Of a stretch of DNA of 64,000 nt, positions 8,384 through 17,716 are shown one piece after another (within the stretch, counting starts at the first letter, position 1; each line of letters starts with the position of its first letter). The stretch comes from Staphylococcus pragensis (GTDB lineage Bacteria; Bacillota; Bacilli; Staphylococcales; Staphylococcaceae): the NCBI RefSeq assembly GCF_004785665.1, contig NZ_SRPJ01000002.1:124001-188000 (forward strand), given 5' to 3'. The notes under the pieces are model-generated. The model made no database searches and had not been told where the DNA came from. It saw only the letters and a program-made list of their open reading frames with translations. The translations under genes and the position numbers were made by a program.

Positions 8384-9559
8384 ATGTCTATCATGCGTAT
8401 AGCAACCTTTATCATTAGCGTCTTTATCGTTGGAATGGTTGAAATGATGGTCGCCGGAATCATGAATTTAATGAGTGACGATTTAGGCGTTTCTGAAGCT
8501 GTCGTTGGACAACTCGTAACGCTTTACGCGCTAACATTTGCGATTTGTGGCCCTATATTGGTTAAACTGACTAACCGTTTTGCGGCCCGTCCAGTATTGC
8601 TTTGGACTTTAGTTGTCTTTATTGTAGGGAATGTCATTATCGCAATTGCCCCGAATTTTACTATTTTAGTTATTGGACGTATTATTTCTTCTGCAGCAGC
8701 TTCATTAATTATTGTGAAAGTACTTGCTTTAACTGCTATGCTTACTATCCCTAAAAATCGTGGAAAGATGATTGGTGTGGTATATACAGGATTTAGTGGC
8801 GCGAATGTCTTCGGCGTTCCGATTGGTACAATGATAGGTGACTGGGTTGGTTGGCGTTTTACATTTGTCTTTATTATTTTAGTGAGTCTGATTGCCGGAT
8901 TATTAATGATTAAATATTTACCGACTACTTCAGAACTCAATTTTGCTAATCAACAGTTTAGTCATATTGATGAGAGTGGTCAGCAAACGTCTCACATTTT
9001 GAGACCAGCCGAAATCGTGAAATATTTAGCGATTACATTGTTAATTTTAATTGCTAACTCTGTGACATTTGTTTATATTAACCCGCTTATTTTGGAAAAT
9101 GGACACAATATGGGCTATGTTTCATTAGCATTATTAGTTAACGGTGTTGCAGGTGTCGTAGGTACTTCAATGGGAGGTGTACTTGCGGATAAACTAACAA
9201 GTAAACGTTGGTTAATTATTGCTTTCTCAGTCTTTATCGTTATGATGATTATTATTAACTTAATATTATCAACTACACTTCTATTATTAGTTGGTTTATT
9301 TATATGGAACATTGTTCAATGGAGTACAAACCCTGCGATTCAAAGTGGGATTATTGAACACGTAGAGGGTGACACAAGTCAAGTGATGAGTTGGAATATG
9401 TCATGTCTTAATGCCGGTATTGGTTTTGGTGGTATTATTGGCGGCTTAGTTGTTTCTAATATGTCTGTCGAAGCGGTCACGCTTGTCAGTGCATTTATAG
9501 GACTATTAGGTTTAATTATTGTTCTTACTCTTAAAAATATACATTATGCGAAGAACTAA
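8384..9559 (+). CDS. MFS transporter, AraJ-type drug or sugar exporter
   Basis: 391 residues and about 12 membrane segments. The loop 2-3 motif LVKLTNRFAARPVLLW, followed by IGRIISSAAASLIIV and GWRFTFVFI, matches DHA1-type major facilitator proteins such as AraJ. The ATG at 8384 is preferred because AAAGGAGA lies 7 bases upstream. The longer reading frame starts inside the preceding terminator. Substrate is unknown. The gene stands alone and ends at a bidirectional hairpin shared with the convergent carboxylesterase gene. Confidence 0.85.
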   Translation: MSIMRIATFIISVFIVGMVEMMVAGIMNLMSDDLGVSEAVVGQLVTLYALTFAICGPILVKLTNRFAARPVLLWTLVVFIVGNVIIAIAPNFTILVIGRIISSAAASLIIVKVLALTAMLTIPKNRGKMIGVVYTGFSGANVFGVPIGTMIGDWVGWRFTFVFIILVSLIAGLLMIKYLPTTSELNFANQQFSHIDESGQQTSHILRPAEIVKYLAITLLILIANSVTFVYINPLILENGHNMGYVSLALLVNGVAGVVGTSMGGVLADKLTSKRWLIIAFSVFIVMMIIINLILSTTLLLLVGLFIWNIVQWSTNPAIQSGIIEHVEGDTSQVMSWNMSCLNAGIGFGGIIGGLVVSNMSVEAVTLVSAFIGLLGLIIVLTLKNIHYAKN

Positions 9560-9563
9560 AAGT

Positions 9564-9597
9564 TAAGGCGTATCGTAATCTTTGCGATACGCCTTAG
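9564..9597. terminator. bidirectional terminator between MFS and carboxylesterase genes
   Basis: TAAGGCGTATCG pairs with CGATACGCCTTA around a short loop. The right arm covers the stop codon of the minus-strand esterase gene (9594-9596), an unusually tight packing. Confidence 0.75.
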
Positions 9598-10940
9598 TTG
9601 TATATGTGGGGATTTTTATTGTTTGAATGATAAGGTTGCCATGGCATTGTGTCAGACGTTGCAAAAGTAACTAAATCACTTATCATTTGCTTGCTTAATT
9701 TAGTTTCTGAAGTTAAGTTTTTAATGTCGTGTGCCTTTAGGATATTCATTTTCCCAAACCAAAAGACAAGGTCTAGAATGTGATAGGCACTGTTAAAGTC
9801 AGAAGAATTGGGTAAGTGCCAATCGAAACGTAAATACCAACACTTTGCATGAGGTAAGGTATCTAATAAGTGCAGGGCAGGTGCTTTAAAATATAAGTCG
9901 GTGACAAGTTGCGCTTGTTGCTTACCTGTTTGTGACGCTGATCCCTCTACACTAATATCATTTAGCGCCATGACGTCTACAAAGCGTGAAGGATCTAATT
10001 TACGAGACTCGTTGCGAATATAACAATCTCCTTCATCATTAGTCACACCTACGACGATAGGTTTTGTGAACTGTGACAATGGACGCGTCATACTGTCGTC
10101 TTCGATAGGCGCATAAATTAATTCTAAACCTTTGGATTTACCACGAGAAGCTTCATCTGACGCTTGTAATTCCAATATGTCTGACACTGTTAAATCTTCT
10201 AGCTCTTTATTTGGGAAATGAGTATCTATCAATTTGTGAAAATGTTGTGCTTTTAAGTAGCCAGTTTCTTCTTTATTAAGTCTCAAGGTACCGCTGAGTA
10301 ACATTACTTTATGATAAAGACTATCTAATTCAGGTATCTGCATTAATGCCATAATACTCATACTGCCAGCAGATTGACCCATCAATGTAATATTCTGCTG
10401 GTCTCCTCCAAAGCTTTCAATATAATATTGAACCCATTTCAATACATTAATTTGATCCGATAAGCCATTGTTTTTATCTAATTCTTTATTGAAATAAGAC
10501 CAATCTAAAAAGCCTAAAACCCCTAAACGATAGTTAAATGTAATGACGATAACATCATGTTGTTGGACAATAGATTCAGGTGTATACAATTCTGCAGAAC
10601 CATGTCCATTCACGAATCCACCACCATAAAAATAGATAATGACTGGTTTGTGCGTATGCTTATTATTTTGCATCCAGATATTTAAATATAAGCAATCCTC
10701 ACTTTGTGGGAAAGTTACATTTTCAGAAGAAAAGAAAGTTTCCAATTTATTATAGGGTTGAGGAGGAATAGACTTAAAATGGGTGGCTTCAATATCATTC
10801 TCCCAAGATGTGTATAACTCAGAATGTTTAAAACGACGATGACGCGTAGGTGGATAAGCATAGGGAATACCTAAAAATTGAGCGATGCCGTCTTCATTTA
10901 TACCATGTATCTTCCCGCTAGTCGTAGTGACTGTAACCAT
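9594..10940 (-). CDS. carboxylesterase, PnbA type (alpha/beta hydrolase)
   Basis: 448 residues of the type B carboxylesterase family. The oxyanion hole is YFYGGGFVNGHGS, the family signature is EDCLYLNIW, and the nucleophile is Ser190 in GQSAGS. The other likely triad members are the Glu in VTNDEGD and the His in SAYHILDLVFWFG. It hydrolyses carboxylic esters such as p-nitrobenzyl esters. There is no signal peptide, so it acts in the cytoplasm. The ATG at 10940 is preferred because AGGAAGGTG precedes it, and the upstream 29 codons run back into the neighbouring terminator. Confidence 0.88.
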   Translation of the reverse strand: MVTVTTTSGKIHGINEDGIAQFLGIPYAYPPTRHRRFKHSELYTSWENDIEATHFKSIPPQPYNKLETFFSSENVTFPQSEDCLYLNIWMQNNKHTHKPVIIYFYGGGFVNGHGSAELYTPESIVQQHDVIVITFNYRLGVLGFLDWSYFNKELDKNNGLSDQINVLKWVQYYIESFGGDQQNITLMGQSAGSMSIMALMQIPELDSLYHKVMLLSGTLRLNKEETGYLKAQHFHKLIDTHFPNKELEDLTVSDILELQASDEASRGKSKGLELIYAPIEDDSMTRPLSQFTKPIVVGVTNDEGDCYIRNESRKLDPSRFVDVMALNDISVEGSASQTGKQQAQLVTDLYFKAPALHLLDTLPHAKCWYLRFDWHLPNSSDFNSAYHILDLVFWFGKMNILKAHDIKNLTSETKLSKQMISDLVTFATSDTMPWQPYHSNNKNPHIYN

Positions 10941-10999
10941 ATTGCAACACCTTCCTCTCACTCCGTTCAAGCTAACTATAGCACTAAAAATGGCTGAAA

Positions 11000-11036
11000 A
11001 AAATACCAAACGTGAAGTCACTTTCACGCTTGGTAT
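11000..11036 (-). terminator. terminator after amino acid permease gene
   Basis: On the minus strand ATACCAAGCGTGAA pairs with TTCACGTTTGGTAT and is followed by TTTTTT. Confidence 0.82.
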
Positions 11037-11045
11037 GGATTAAAT

Positions 11046-12701
11046 TTATTTCTCTGCTTGCTCTTGATTAGCTTCTCGTTTCGCTTCTGCAAGTGTATCT
11101 TTTTTCATTTGCTTATTGATCTTCTTAGCACGTTTGTAATAGATACTTTCGAAATAGCTTGTAGTACCCATTTTATAGAAGATTAATGCTAATACAATGA
11201 TCACAATGAAATCATAAGGGTAGTGAATTAAGTTGATTCCTTTAAATTCCTTACTACCAATAAATGACATAGTGGCTAATAAGATTAAGTAAATAATAAT
11301 CCATAAACTACCGCCAATTTGTTTTTTAGTGTTTTTCCAATTCATTTTATATTCATAGAAGAAATAAATTGGTAAACCTAAAATGATAATGAAAATAACT
11401 TCAGCAGTTGTTGGCCACATTGCCCAGTAAATCGCTAATGAAGCGAGAACGAATGATAAAGGTGCCATCACTTTCAATAACGTACCACGGAATGGACGAT
11501 GTAATTTAGGACCCATTTTACGTAGGGCAATTACTGTTGTTGGACCAGTTAAGTAAGCTACTAATGTAGCTGTTGAGATAACCGCCGCAAGTACACCCCA
11601 GTCACGGAATAACGTAACCATAATCATACTAATAATGGCATTGAATGCAATCGCAACTCGTGGAATGTTGTAAGTTGTATTGATTTTACCTAAGAATTTA
11701 GGAATATGACCATTTTGTTCCATCGCATTTAAGACACGACCTGTAATCGCTACGAAAGAAACACCTGTACCAAATGGTGAAACTACCGCTTCAATATATA
11801 ATAAAATCGCTAACCAGTTAATACCTAACAAAATCGCCATATCTGCGAATGGTGAGTTGAAGTTAATTCCGTGCCAACCATGTTCATGAATCATTGATTG
11901 TGGCATAGAAGTAATAAACGTACTTTGTAAAATAACGTATAATGCGGCACTTAATGTTAATGAAATTGCGATACCGCGCGCAATATTTTTCTCAGGATTT
12001 TTAATTTCAGATCCCATATTAATAATCGTTTGGAATGCATTAAATGAGAAAATGATACCTGAAGTAGTTGTAGCCGCAAAGATTGGGGCACTACCATAAG
12101 GCATAAATTGACCCATAGATGAACCATAGTTACTAGTATCGAAACCAGAAAGCATTAACATAATGATTGTTAATAAAGGCACACCTAATTTAAAGACTGA
12201 AATTAAACTTGTAAATGACGTTAATAATTTTACTGACCAGTAATTCAGTAAAGAAAAGATAATGATAATAATATATACAGCAAATAAGCCAATCGTACTA
12301 ATCGTTCCATTATGCATCAACGCACTAGTAGGCTTTGCCCAATCCCATGGCCAAGAGCTAATGTACTGAACAGCAGATACCGCTTCAATTGGGATAATCG
12401 TTACGAGTGAAACCCAGTTAGCCCACGCAGCAATGAATCCTAGTAAAGACCCGTGCGTATATTGTGCATAGTTACTCATACCACCAGATTGTGGGAACAT
12501 TGTCCCGATTTCAATGTAATTGTAAGAAATTGTACCTATTACAATAAAACCAATAACCCACGAAATAATGGCAGCTGGGCCCGCTATAGAAGACGCTTCC
12601 CATGCACCAAAGAGCCAACCAGAACCAATTAAACTACCTAGACCAAGTAGTACTAATTGTGTCAAACTGATTTTATTACTATTGTTATTGTTGTTTCCCA
12701 T
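11046..12701 (-). CDS. APC-family amino acid permease
   Basis: 551 residues, about 12-13 membrane segments and a charged C-terminal tail (KREANQEQAEK). The first helix has the APC glycine motif LGSLIGSGWLFG. Helix 6 has the SFNAFQTIINMGSEIKNPEKN region typical of amino acid/polyamine/organocation permeases. The start is the ATG at 12701, preceded by AAGGAG at 5 bases and followed by an asparagine-rich stretch (GNNNNNSNK). The longer form at 12734 would include the ribosome binding site. Substrate cannot be assigned. It stands alone between terminators. Confidence 0.85.
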   Translation of the reverse strand: MGNNNNNSNKISLTQLVLLGLGSLIGSGWLFGAWEASSIAGPAAIISWVIGFIVIGTISYNYIEIGTMFPQSGGMSNYAQYTHGSLLGFIAAWANWVSLVTIIPIEAVSAVQYISSWPWDWAKPTSALMHNGTISTIGLFAVYIIIIIFSLLNYWSVKLLTSFTSLISVFKLGVPLLTIIMLMLSGFDTSNYGSSMGQFMPYGSAPIFAATTTSGIIFSFNAFQTIINMGSEIKNPEKNIARGIAISLTLSAALYVILQSTFITSMPQSMIHEHGWHGINFNSPFADMAILLGINWLAILLYIEAVVSPFGTGVSFVAITGRVLNAMEQNGHIPKFLGKINTTYNIPRVAIAFNAIISMIMVTLFRDWGVLAAVISTATLVAYLTGPTTVIALRKMGPKLHRPFRGTLLKVMAPLSFVLASLAIYWAMWPTTAEVIFIIILGLPIYFFYEYKMNWKNTKKQIGGSLWIIIYLILLATMSFIGSKEFKGINLIHYPYDFIVIIVLALIFYKMGTTSYFESIYYKRAKKINKQMKKDTLAEAKREANQEQAEK

Positions 12702-12890
12702 AAAAACTCCTTTTAATATTGTTTTAATATTCATTTAAAATGACACTTTTTAATTATACGCCTATCGTATAATTAGTCAATTTACATTTTAGTAAATTTA
12801 CAAAATATTGTGTTAACAATAGTTAAATTTAAACTTAAATAATATAATAACTGTATTGTTATCAAATTATTTAATAAGAAGGTGTTTAAG

Positions 12891-13490
12891 ATGACGCATA
12901 AACAAGCCAATGATCAAGTTTTAGCTTTTTTGGAAAAGGATGGTCAATGGAGGGAAGCCTATCAATATCTTAGAGATTTAATATTTGAAGAAACTGAATT
13001 AGAAGAGACCTATAAATGGATGCATCCGTGTTATACATTAAACGGCGCAAATGTCGTATTAATCCATGGCTTTAAACATTATGTAGCGTTACTCTTTCAC
13101 AAAGGTGCCATCTTGGAAGATGAATATCATACATTAATTCAACAAACGGAGAAGGTTCAAGCAGCGAGACAATTAAGGTTTGAAACATTAGATGAGATTA
13201 AAGCGCGTCGTGAAGAAATTCTTTATTATGTGAATGAAGCAATTAAAGTGGAAAAAGCTGGCAAGAAAGTAGAAATGAAGAAGACAGAGGATTACGACAT
13301 ACCTGAAGAATTACAAAGTAAACTTGATGAAGTGCCAGAGTTTAACGAGGCGTTTTATAATTTAACCCCGGGACGTCAACATCAATATATTTATCATATT
13401 TCACAAGCGAAACGCAGTCAGACAAGACAAAGTAGAGTGGAGAAATATTTTAATCATATCTTAGAAGGCAAAGGCATGTATGATAAGTAA
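12891..13490 (+). CDS. YdeI/OmdA-family (DUF1801-like) protein
   Basis: 199 residues. The N-terminal DUF1801-type fold carries EETYKWMHPCYTLNGANVVL and GFKHYVALLFHKGAIL. The C-terminal YdeI-type helix region contains VPEFNEAFYNLTPGRQHQYI and AKRSQTRQSRVEKYF. The family has been linked to bacteriocin protection (YdeI/OmdA) but has no proven enzyme activity. The start at 12891 follows AAGAAGGTG at 6 bases. It is a soluble cytoplasmic protein, transcribed divergently from the permease gene. Confidence 0.85.
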   Translation: MTHKQANDQVLAFLEKDGQWREAYQYLRDLIFEETELEETYKWMHPCYTLNGANVVLIHGFKHYVALLFHKGAILEDEYHTLIQQTEKVQAARQLRFETLDEIKARREEILYYVNEAIKVEKAGKKVEMKKTEDYDIPEELQSKLDEVPEFNEAFYNLTPGRQHQYIYHISQAKRSQTRQSRVEKYFNHILEGKGMYDK

Positions 13491-13598
13491 AATGTAGTTC
13501 TAAGATCAAATTTCACTCGTTTAAGTTGTAAAGAAATTCTTAGATAAACATTTACTTATTTTTGTTGCGATGCTTCCCAGGTGGGCTGTCTCTAAAGC

Positions 13599-13730
13599 AG
13601 TTCTAAGGTAGATATTTACTTGTTTAAGTTGTGCGCTTTCCTGTGGGAAAGGCTCGTGCCTGTAGTCACTCGACACTTTCTTTTCCACTAGGAGTCGTCA
13701 CAACTACACTTCGTAATCTACCTTAGAACT
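13599..13730. repeat. foldback element with perfect 15-bp terminal inverted repeats
   Basis: The ends are AGTTCTAAGGTAGAT and ATCTACCTTAGAACT, a perfect 15-bp inverted repeat. Nested inside are AGTTGTG/CACAACT (13627 and 13699) and CCTGTGGGAAAG with CTTTTCCACTAGG, so the whole 132-bp unit can fold into one long hairpin. No coding capacity is visible. A degenerate partial copy starting with the same TAGTTCTAAG word lies just upstream at about 13497. Confidence 0.65.
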
Positions 13731-13734
13731 ACTT

Positions 13735-13757
13735 ACATAAGTGCCATGCACTTATGT
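13735..13757. repeat. short perfect hairpin next to the foldback element
   Basis: ACATAAGTG and CACTTATGT form a perfect 9-bp stem with a 5-nt loop, 4 bp beyond the foldback element. There is no T-tract, so it is not a standard terminator. Confidence 0.5.
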
Positions 13758-13965
13758 TCATTAATAACTCTAACTCCTTCATGCATCACACAAAAGTATT
13801 CGTAGTTTATCTTTAGAATGTCTTACATAATCCTCATTTAAAACTATGAAATAAATTATATTGAAGTACCGTGTTTATTAAATATATATAAAGATTTTTA
13901 GTATTGTAGCGAGAATTTTATAAGTATTATAATTTTAATGAATTTAAGCGTTTAAGTACTTATAT

Positions 13966-14121
13966 AGTTCTAAAATGGATAATGGAACGTAGTTGAGCGA
14001 CGCCTGAGGGAACAGTACAAGTTGAAGATCTTAGAAACTTCCACAGATTTATCTGTGAGAAATTTCAGTCCCCTAGGCAAGCGTCTCAACTTAAGTGTAA
14101 TGGAAATCCATTTAAGAACCA
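13966..14121. repeat. second foldback element of the AGTTCTAA family
   Basis: It starts AGTTCTAAAATGGAT and ends in ATCCATTTAAGAACC, an imperfect inverted repeat sharing the AGTTCTAA terminus with the element at 13599. Inside, GTTGAGCGACGCCTGAGGG opposes CCCTAGGCAAGCGTCTCAAC, and a small hairpin CACAGATTTATCTGTG lies at the centre. Together with 13599-13757 it fills most of the 741-bp gap between the YdeI-like gene and bdhA. The remainder of that gap (13758-13965) is AT-rich with no gene visible. Confidence 0.6.
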
Positions 14122-14165
14122 CTTTAGAAATACTAGCTAGAAATACGAAGTATTGAATACATAAT

Positions 14166-14201
14166 AAGCCCCTCCATAAAGTGAAATATGGAGGGGCTTT
14201 T
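14166..14201. terminator. hairpin terminator downstream of bdhA
   Basis: AAGCCCCTCCATA pairs with TATGGAGGGGCTT. A TTTT tract follows on the plus side, with a weaker one on the minus side. It probably terminates the minus-strand dehydrogenase gene. Confidence 0.65.
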
Positions 14202-14231
14202 AGGGAATGATATTATTATTTAATCAATAGA

Positions 14232-15275
14232 TTAACCGTTTAATTTAACTAGGATTTTAGCTTGTGATTTATCATTTACTAGTTGTTCGAAACCAGATTC
14301 AACGATGTTTTCTAATTCGATTTCATCTGTTACTACGCTCTTAACATTTAAGCTTCCATTCGCAATTAAATCAATTGTTTGTTGGAATGTAGTAGGTGAG
14401 TAAGCGATAGTTGAAGCTAAGTGGATACCAGAGTTAGTTAATAACATTGGATCAAAGCTAACTTCGTGCGCAAAGATTGAAACGATAACGACTGTACCTC
14501 TAGGACGTGTTACTTTAACAGATTGTGCTAATGTCACACCTACACCAGCTACTTCGAAAGTAACGTCTACACCATTCTCAGTGTGTTCGTTAATATATTC
14601 AACTGGATCTACGTCACCAGAATTAATAATATGTGTAGCGCCTACTTCTTTAGCTTTAGCTAAACGTTCTTCTGATAAGTCGAAAACGAAGATTTTACTT
14701 GCGCCAGCTGCTTTGGCTGCAACGACAGCTAATAAACCGATTGGTCCAGCACCAAAGACTGCTACAGTGTCGCCGAATAATAAATTACCTTCTTTAACAG
14801 CTTGAACTGCTACTGCTGTTGGTTCTACTAATGCACCTTCTTTGTCAGATACATTTTCAGGTAAAGCATAAACATTTTCTTCAGGAGCATTAGTGAATTC
14901 TGCGAAACCACCATCTGAACCTAATCCGATGAATGAGTAACCATCATATAAATCTACGCTTTCGTCTTTTTCACGTTTAGAAACAGTTGGGTTAACAACA
15001 ACGCGATCGCCTTTTTTATATTTAGTTACATCTTTACCAACTTCTTCAACCACACCAGCAAATTCATGACCTAAAGTAACAGGTGCTTTTTGACCTAAGA
15101 ATGGGTCAGGTTTATCAGTAGAGATAAAGACAGGTCCTTCTAAATATTCGTGTAAGTCAGTACCACAAATTCCAGCCCAAGATACTTTAACTTTCACTTC
15201 GTTATCTTTTAATTGTTTAGGTTCGCGATCTTCAACACGAACATCTTTTTGACCATACCATACTGCTGCTTTCAT
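14232..15275 (-). CDS. 2,3-butanediol dehydrogenase, Zn-dependent medium-chain type
   Basis: 347 residues of the zinc alcohol dehydrogenase superfamily. Catalytic zinc site motifs are CGTDLHEYLEG and GHEFAGVVEEVG. The NAD-binding Rossmann motif is VFGAGPIGLLAV. The four-cysteine structural zinc lobe is absent, and the region reads VSKREKDESVDLYDGYSF, as in the (R,R)-butanediol dehydrogenase subgroup. The likely reaction is acetoin to 2,3-butanediol with NADH in fermentation. The start at 15275 is chosen because AAGGGATG lies upstream. An in-frame ATG at 15287 overlaps that site. It is monocistronic. Confidence 0.85.
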   Translation of the reverse strand: MKAAVWYGQKDVRVEDREPKQLKDNEVKVKVSWAGICGTDLHEYLEGPVFISTDKPDPFLGQKAPVTLGHEFAGVVEEVGKDVTKYKKGDRVVVNPTVSKREKDESVDLYDGYSFIGLGSDGGFAEFTNAPEENVYALPENVSDKEGALVEPTAVAVQAVKEGNLLFGDTVAVFGAGPIGLLAVVAAKAAGASKIFVFDLSEERLAKAKEVGATHIINSGDVDPVEYINEHTENGVDVTFEVAGVGVTLAQSVKVTRPRGTVVIVSIFAHEVSFDPMLLTNSGIHLASTIAYSPTTFQQTIDLIANGSLNVKSVVTDEIELENIVESGFEQLVNDKSQAKILVKLNG

Positions 15276-15748
15276 AAAGTAAAACATCCCTTCGTTAAAT
15301 ACTAATTACATCTTTAGATTAATACTAACGATTTAGGAATTCAATTTTTCCTAATAAAATTTCGTTATTGATTTTGAAGATTTCGACAATTCTACGAACT
15401 TTGTTGCTGACAATAATATTTATTAGTATTTAATTTCTTTTGCTTTAAAAATGGTGTTGAACTTTTCCTAATTGTTATGTTGCTTAAATGTTATAAGCAT
15501 AAAAATTAAATTGTGAAATTTTTTTAATAGTTTCAAACATGTAACGTTTCAAAAAATTATATAGGATATATATAAATAAATGATGAAAAATTAACGAATT
15601 TCATTGAAATTGAATTTACTAAAATTTTATGAAGCAAAGGTCATGAGACCCTTGTTTGACTTATGACACATTTGTTTAACAACGGGACTAATGGCCTTTT
15701 TATGTTCGTTTATTTTTCTTCAGGGTTTAAATAGGAAGGAGAAAGCTA
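15276..15748. other. divergent intergenic region between bdhA and opuCA
   Basis: 473 bp, AT-rich, with no ORF of note. It must carry the promoters of both genes. A TTGTGAAATTTTTT stretch near 15511 resembles half of a Rex operator but lacks the second arm. AGGAAGGAG just before opuCA is the ribosome binding site. I see no riboswitch or convincing sigma-B promoter. Confidence 0.6.
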
Positions 15749-17056
15749 ATGGCGCTAAGTATTAAAAACTTAACCAAGATTTATTCAGGGAATAAAAAAG
15801 CGGTAGATAATATTTCATTAGATATCGAATCTGGGGAGTTTATTGCTTTTATTGGGACAAGTGGTAGTGGTAAAACGACAGCTTTACGAATGATTAACCG
15901 TATGATTGAAGCTACTGACGGAACTATTGAAATGAATGGGAAGAATGTGCGAAGTATGAATCCAGTAGAATTACGTCGCAGTATTGGTTACGTGATTCAA
16001 CAAATTGGGCTTATGCCACATATGACTATTCGTGAAAACATTGTGTTAGTACCGAAACTTTTAAAATGGTCTAAAGAAAAGAAAGATGCGAAAGCGAAGG
16101 AATTAATTAAGTTGGTTGATTTACCTGAAGATTATTTGGATCGTTATCCATCTGAATTATCAGGCGGTCAACAACAACGTATAGGGGTTGTACGTGCATT
16201 AGCAGCCGAACAAGATATTATCCTAATGGATGAACCATTTGGTGCATTAGACCCTATTACGAGAGATACTCTACAAGATTTAGTAAAAGAATTACAACAA
16301 AAACTAGGAAAAACATTCATATTTGTAACACATGACATGGATGAAGCGATTAAATTAGCAGACCGCATATGTATCATGTCACAAGGTAAAATTGTGCAAT
16401 ACGATACGCCAGATAATATTTTGAGAAATCCAGCGAATGATTTCGTTAAAGAGTTTATTGGTCAAAATAGATTGATTCAAGACCGTCCTAATATGAGAAC
16501 TGTGGAAGATGCGATGATTACACCTGTTACTGTTAATGCAGATGATTCGTTGAATGATGCAGTTAACGTTATGAGACAAAGACGTGTTGACACTATCTTT
16601 GTGGTGAATAATCATAATCGCTTATTAGGGTTCTTAGATATTGAAGATATTAACCAAGGTTTACGCCAAGGTAAAGAACTTATCGATACCATGCAGCGTG
16701 ATGTTTATAAAGTACATATAGATTCAAAATTACAAGATTCAGTTCGCACAATTCTTAAACGGAATGTTAGAAACGTTCCAGTTGTTGATAACGATAATAC
16801 GCTAATTGGTTTAATTACACGTGCTAATTTAGTAGATATCGTATACGACTCAATTTGGGGCGAAAGTGATGAAGAAATGGAATTATCAGATTCACATATG
16901 AACGATGTAGAACGTGAGAATGAAATTGGTAATCAAGAGAAAAAGGACCTAGCGCAACACCAACATGAAGATGCGACACATAAACAACAAGACGTAACGG
17001 ATCGTTTTGATACAGAGAATTTGGATGATACGCATAATTCAGGAGTTGATCGTTAA
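15749..17056 (+). CDS. opuCA: osmoprotectant ABC transporter ATP-binding protein OpuCA
   Basis: 435 residues. The ABC ATPase has Walker A GTSGSGKTT at about 35-43, signature LSGGQQQR, Walker B IILMDEP and switch THDMDEA. Two CBS domains follow (about 250-370), including MITPVTVNADDSLNDAVNV and RNVPVVDNDNTLIGLI. CBS modules sense ionic strength in this transporter class. The last 60 residues are acidic and rich in His and Gln. It is the first gene of opuCA-CB-CC-CD, which imports glycine betaine, carnitine or choline under osmotic stress. Its stop overlaps the opuCB start (TAATG). Confidence 0.93.
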   Translation: MALSIKNLTKIYSGNKKAVDNISLDIESGEFIAFIGTSGSGKTTALRMINRMIEATDGTIEMNGKNVRSMNPVELRRSIGYVIQQIGLMPHMTIRENIVLVPKLLKWSKEKKDAKAKELIKLVDLPEDYLDRYPSELSGGQQQRIGVVRALAAEQDIILMDEPFGALDPITRDTLQDLVKELQQKLGKTFIFVTHDMDEAIKLADRICIMSQGKIVQYDTPDNILRNPANDFVKEFIGQNRLIQDRPNMRTVEDAMITPVTVNADDSLNDAVNVMRQRRVDTIFVVNNHNRLLGFLDIEDINQGLRQGKELIDTMQRDVYKVHIDSKLQDSVRTILKRNVRNVPVVDNDNTLIGLITRANLVDIVYDSIWGESDEEMELSDSHMNDVERENEIGNQEKKDLAQHQHEDATHKQQDVTDRFDTENLDDTHNSGVDR

Positions 17057-17691
17057 TGAAAGAATTTTTCCAAGAATATGGAAGCCAACTCGTATCGAAA
17101 ACAATCGAACACTTCTACATATCAGTGATCGCGTTATTGCTTGCGATTGTCGTAGCGGTACCGTTAGGCATTTTATTATCTAAAACTAAGCGAACTGCGA
17201 ATGTAGTGTTAACGATTGCGGGTGTGCTTCAAACGATACCGACGTTAGCCGTTTTAGCACTTATGATCCCAATCTTTGGTGTAGGTAAGACACCAGCGAT
17301 TGTTGCTTTATTTATTTACGTATTGTTACCCATTTTAAATAATACCGTACTTGGTGTACAAAATATTGATAAAAATATTATTCAAGCTGGAACGAGTATG
17401 GGTATGACGAATTTTCAATTAATGAAAGACGTAGAGTTGCCACTTGCGTTACCGTTAATTATTAGTGGTATTCGCTTATCAAGTGTGTATGTTATTGCTT
17501 GGGCGACATTAGCAAGTTATGTCGGCGCAGGTGGTTTAGGCGACCTTGTATTCAATGGTCTGAACTTATATCAACCACCAATGATTATTAGCGCTGGTAT
17601 TCTTGTTACTTGTTTAGCTTTAATTGTTGACTTCTTGCTTTCTTTAGTTGAAAAGTGGGCCGTGCCTAAAGGACTTAAAGTATCTAGATAA
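17056..17691 (+). CDS. opuCB: osmoprotectant ABC transporter permease OpuCB
   Basis: 211-residue inner membrane permease with about 5-6 membrane segments. The binding-protein-dependent transport (BPD) signature region is IQAGTSMGMTNFQLMKDVEL, the EAA-type loop that contacts the ATPase. It overlaps opuCA by one base. Its partner permease is OpuCD, and the two form the channel heterodimer. Confidence 0.92.
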   Translation: MKEFFQEYGSQLVSKTIEHFYISVIALLLAIVVAVPLGILLSKTKRTANVVLTIAGVLQTIPTLAVLALMIPIFGVGKTPAIVALFIYVLLPILNNTVLGVQNIDKNIIQAGTSMGMTNFQLMKDVELPLALPLIISGIRLSSVYVIAWATLASYVGAGGLGDLVFNGLNLYQPPMIISAGILVTCLALIVDFLLSLVEKWAVPKGLKVSR

Positions 17692-17716
17692 TTGAAAAGG
17701 GAGGATTTCTAAATTT

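Noticed and set aside
8524..8940. 138-codon open frame antisense to the MFS gene
   Set aside because: Shadow frame of a membrane protein gene; no family features.
13497..14121. CRISPR-like array
   Set aside because: The repeats are inverted foldbacks of different length, not regularly spaced direct repeats with spacers, and no cas gene is present.
15511..15524. TTGTGAAATTTTTT as a Rex site for bdhA
   Set aside because: Only one half of the operator is present; the second arm TCACAA is missing.
15704..15728. Possible sigma-B promoter GTTCGT-13-GGGTTT before opuCA
   Set aside because: The transcription start would fall on the opuCA ribosome binding site, and the -35 half is weak.
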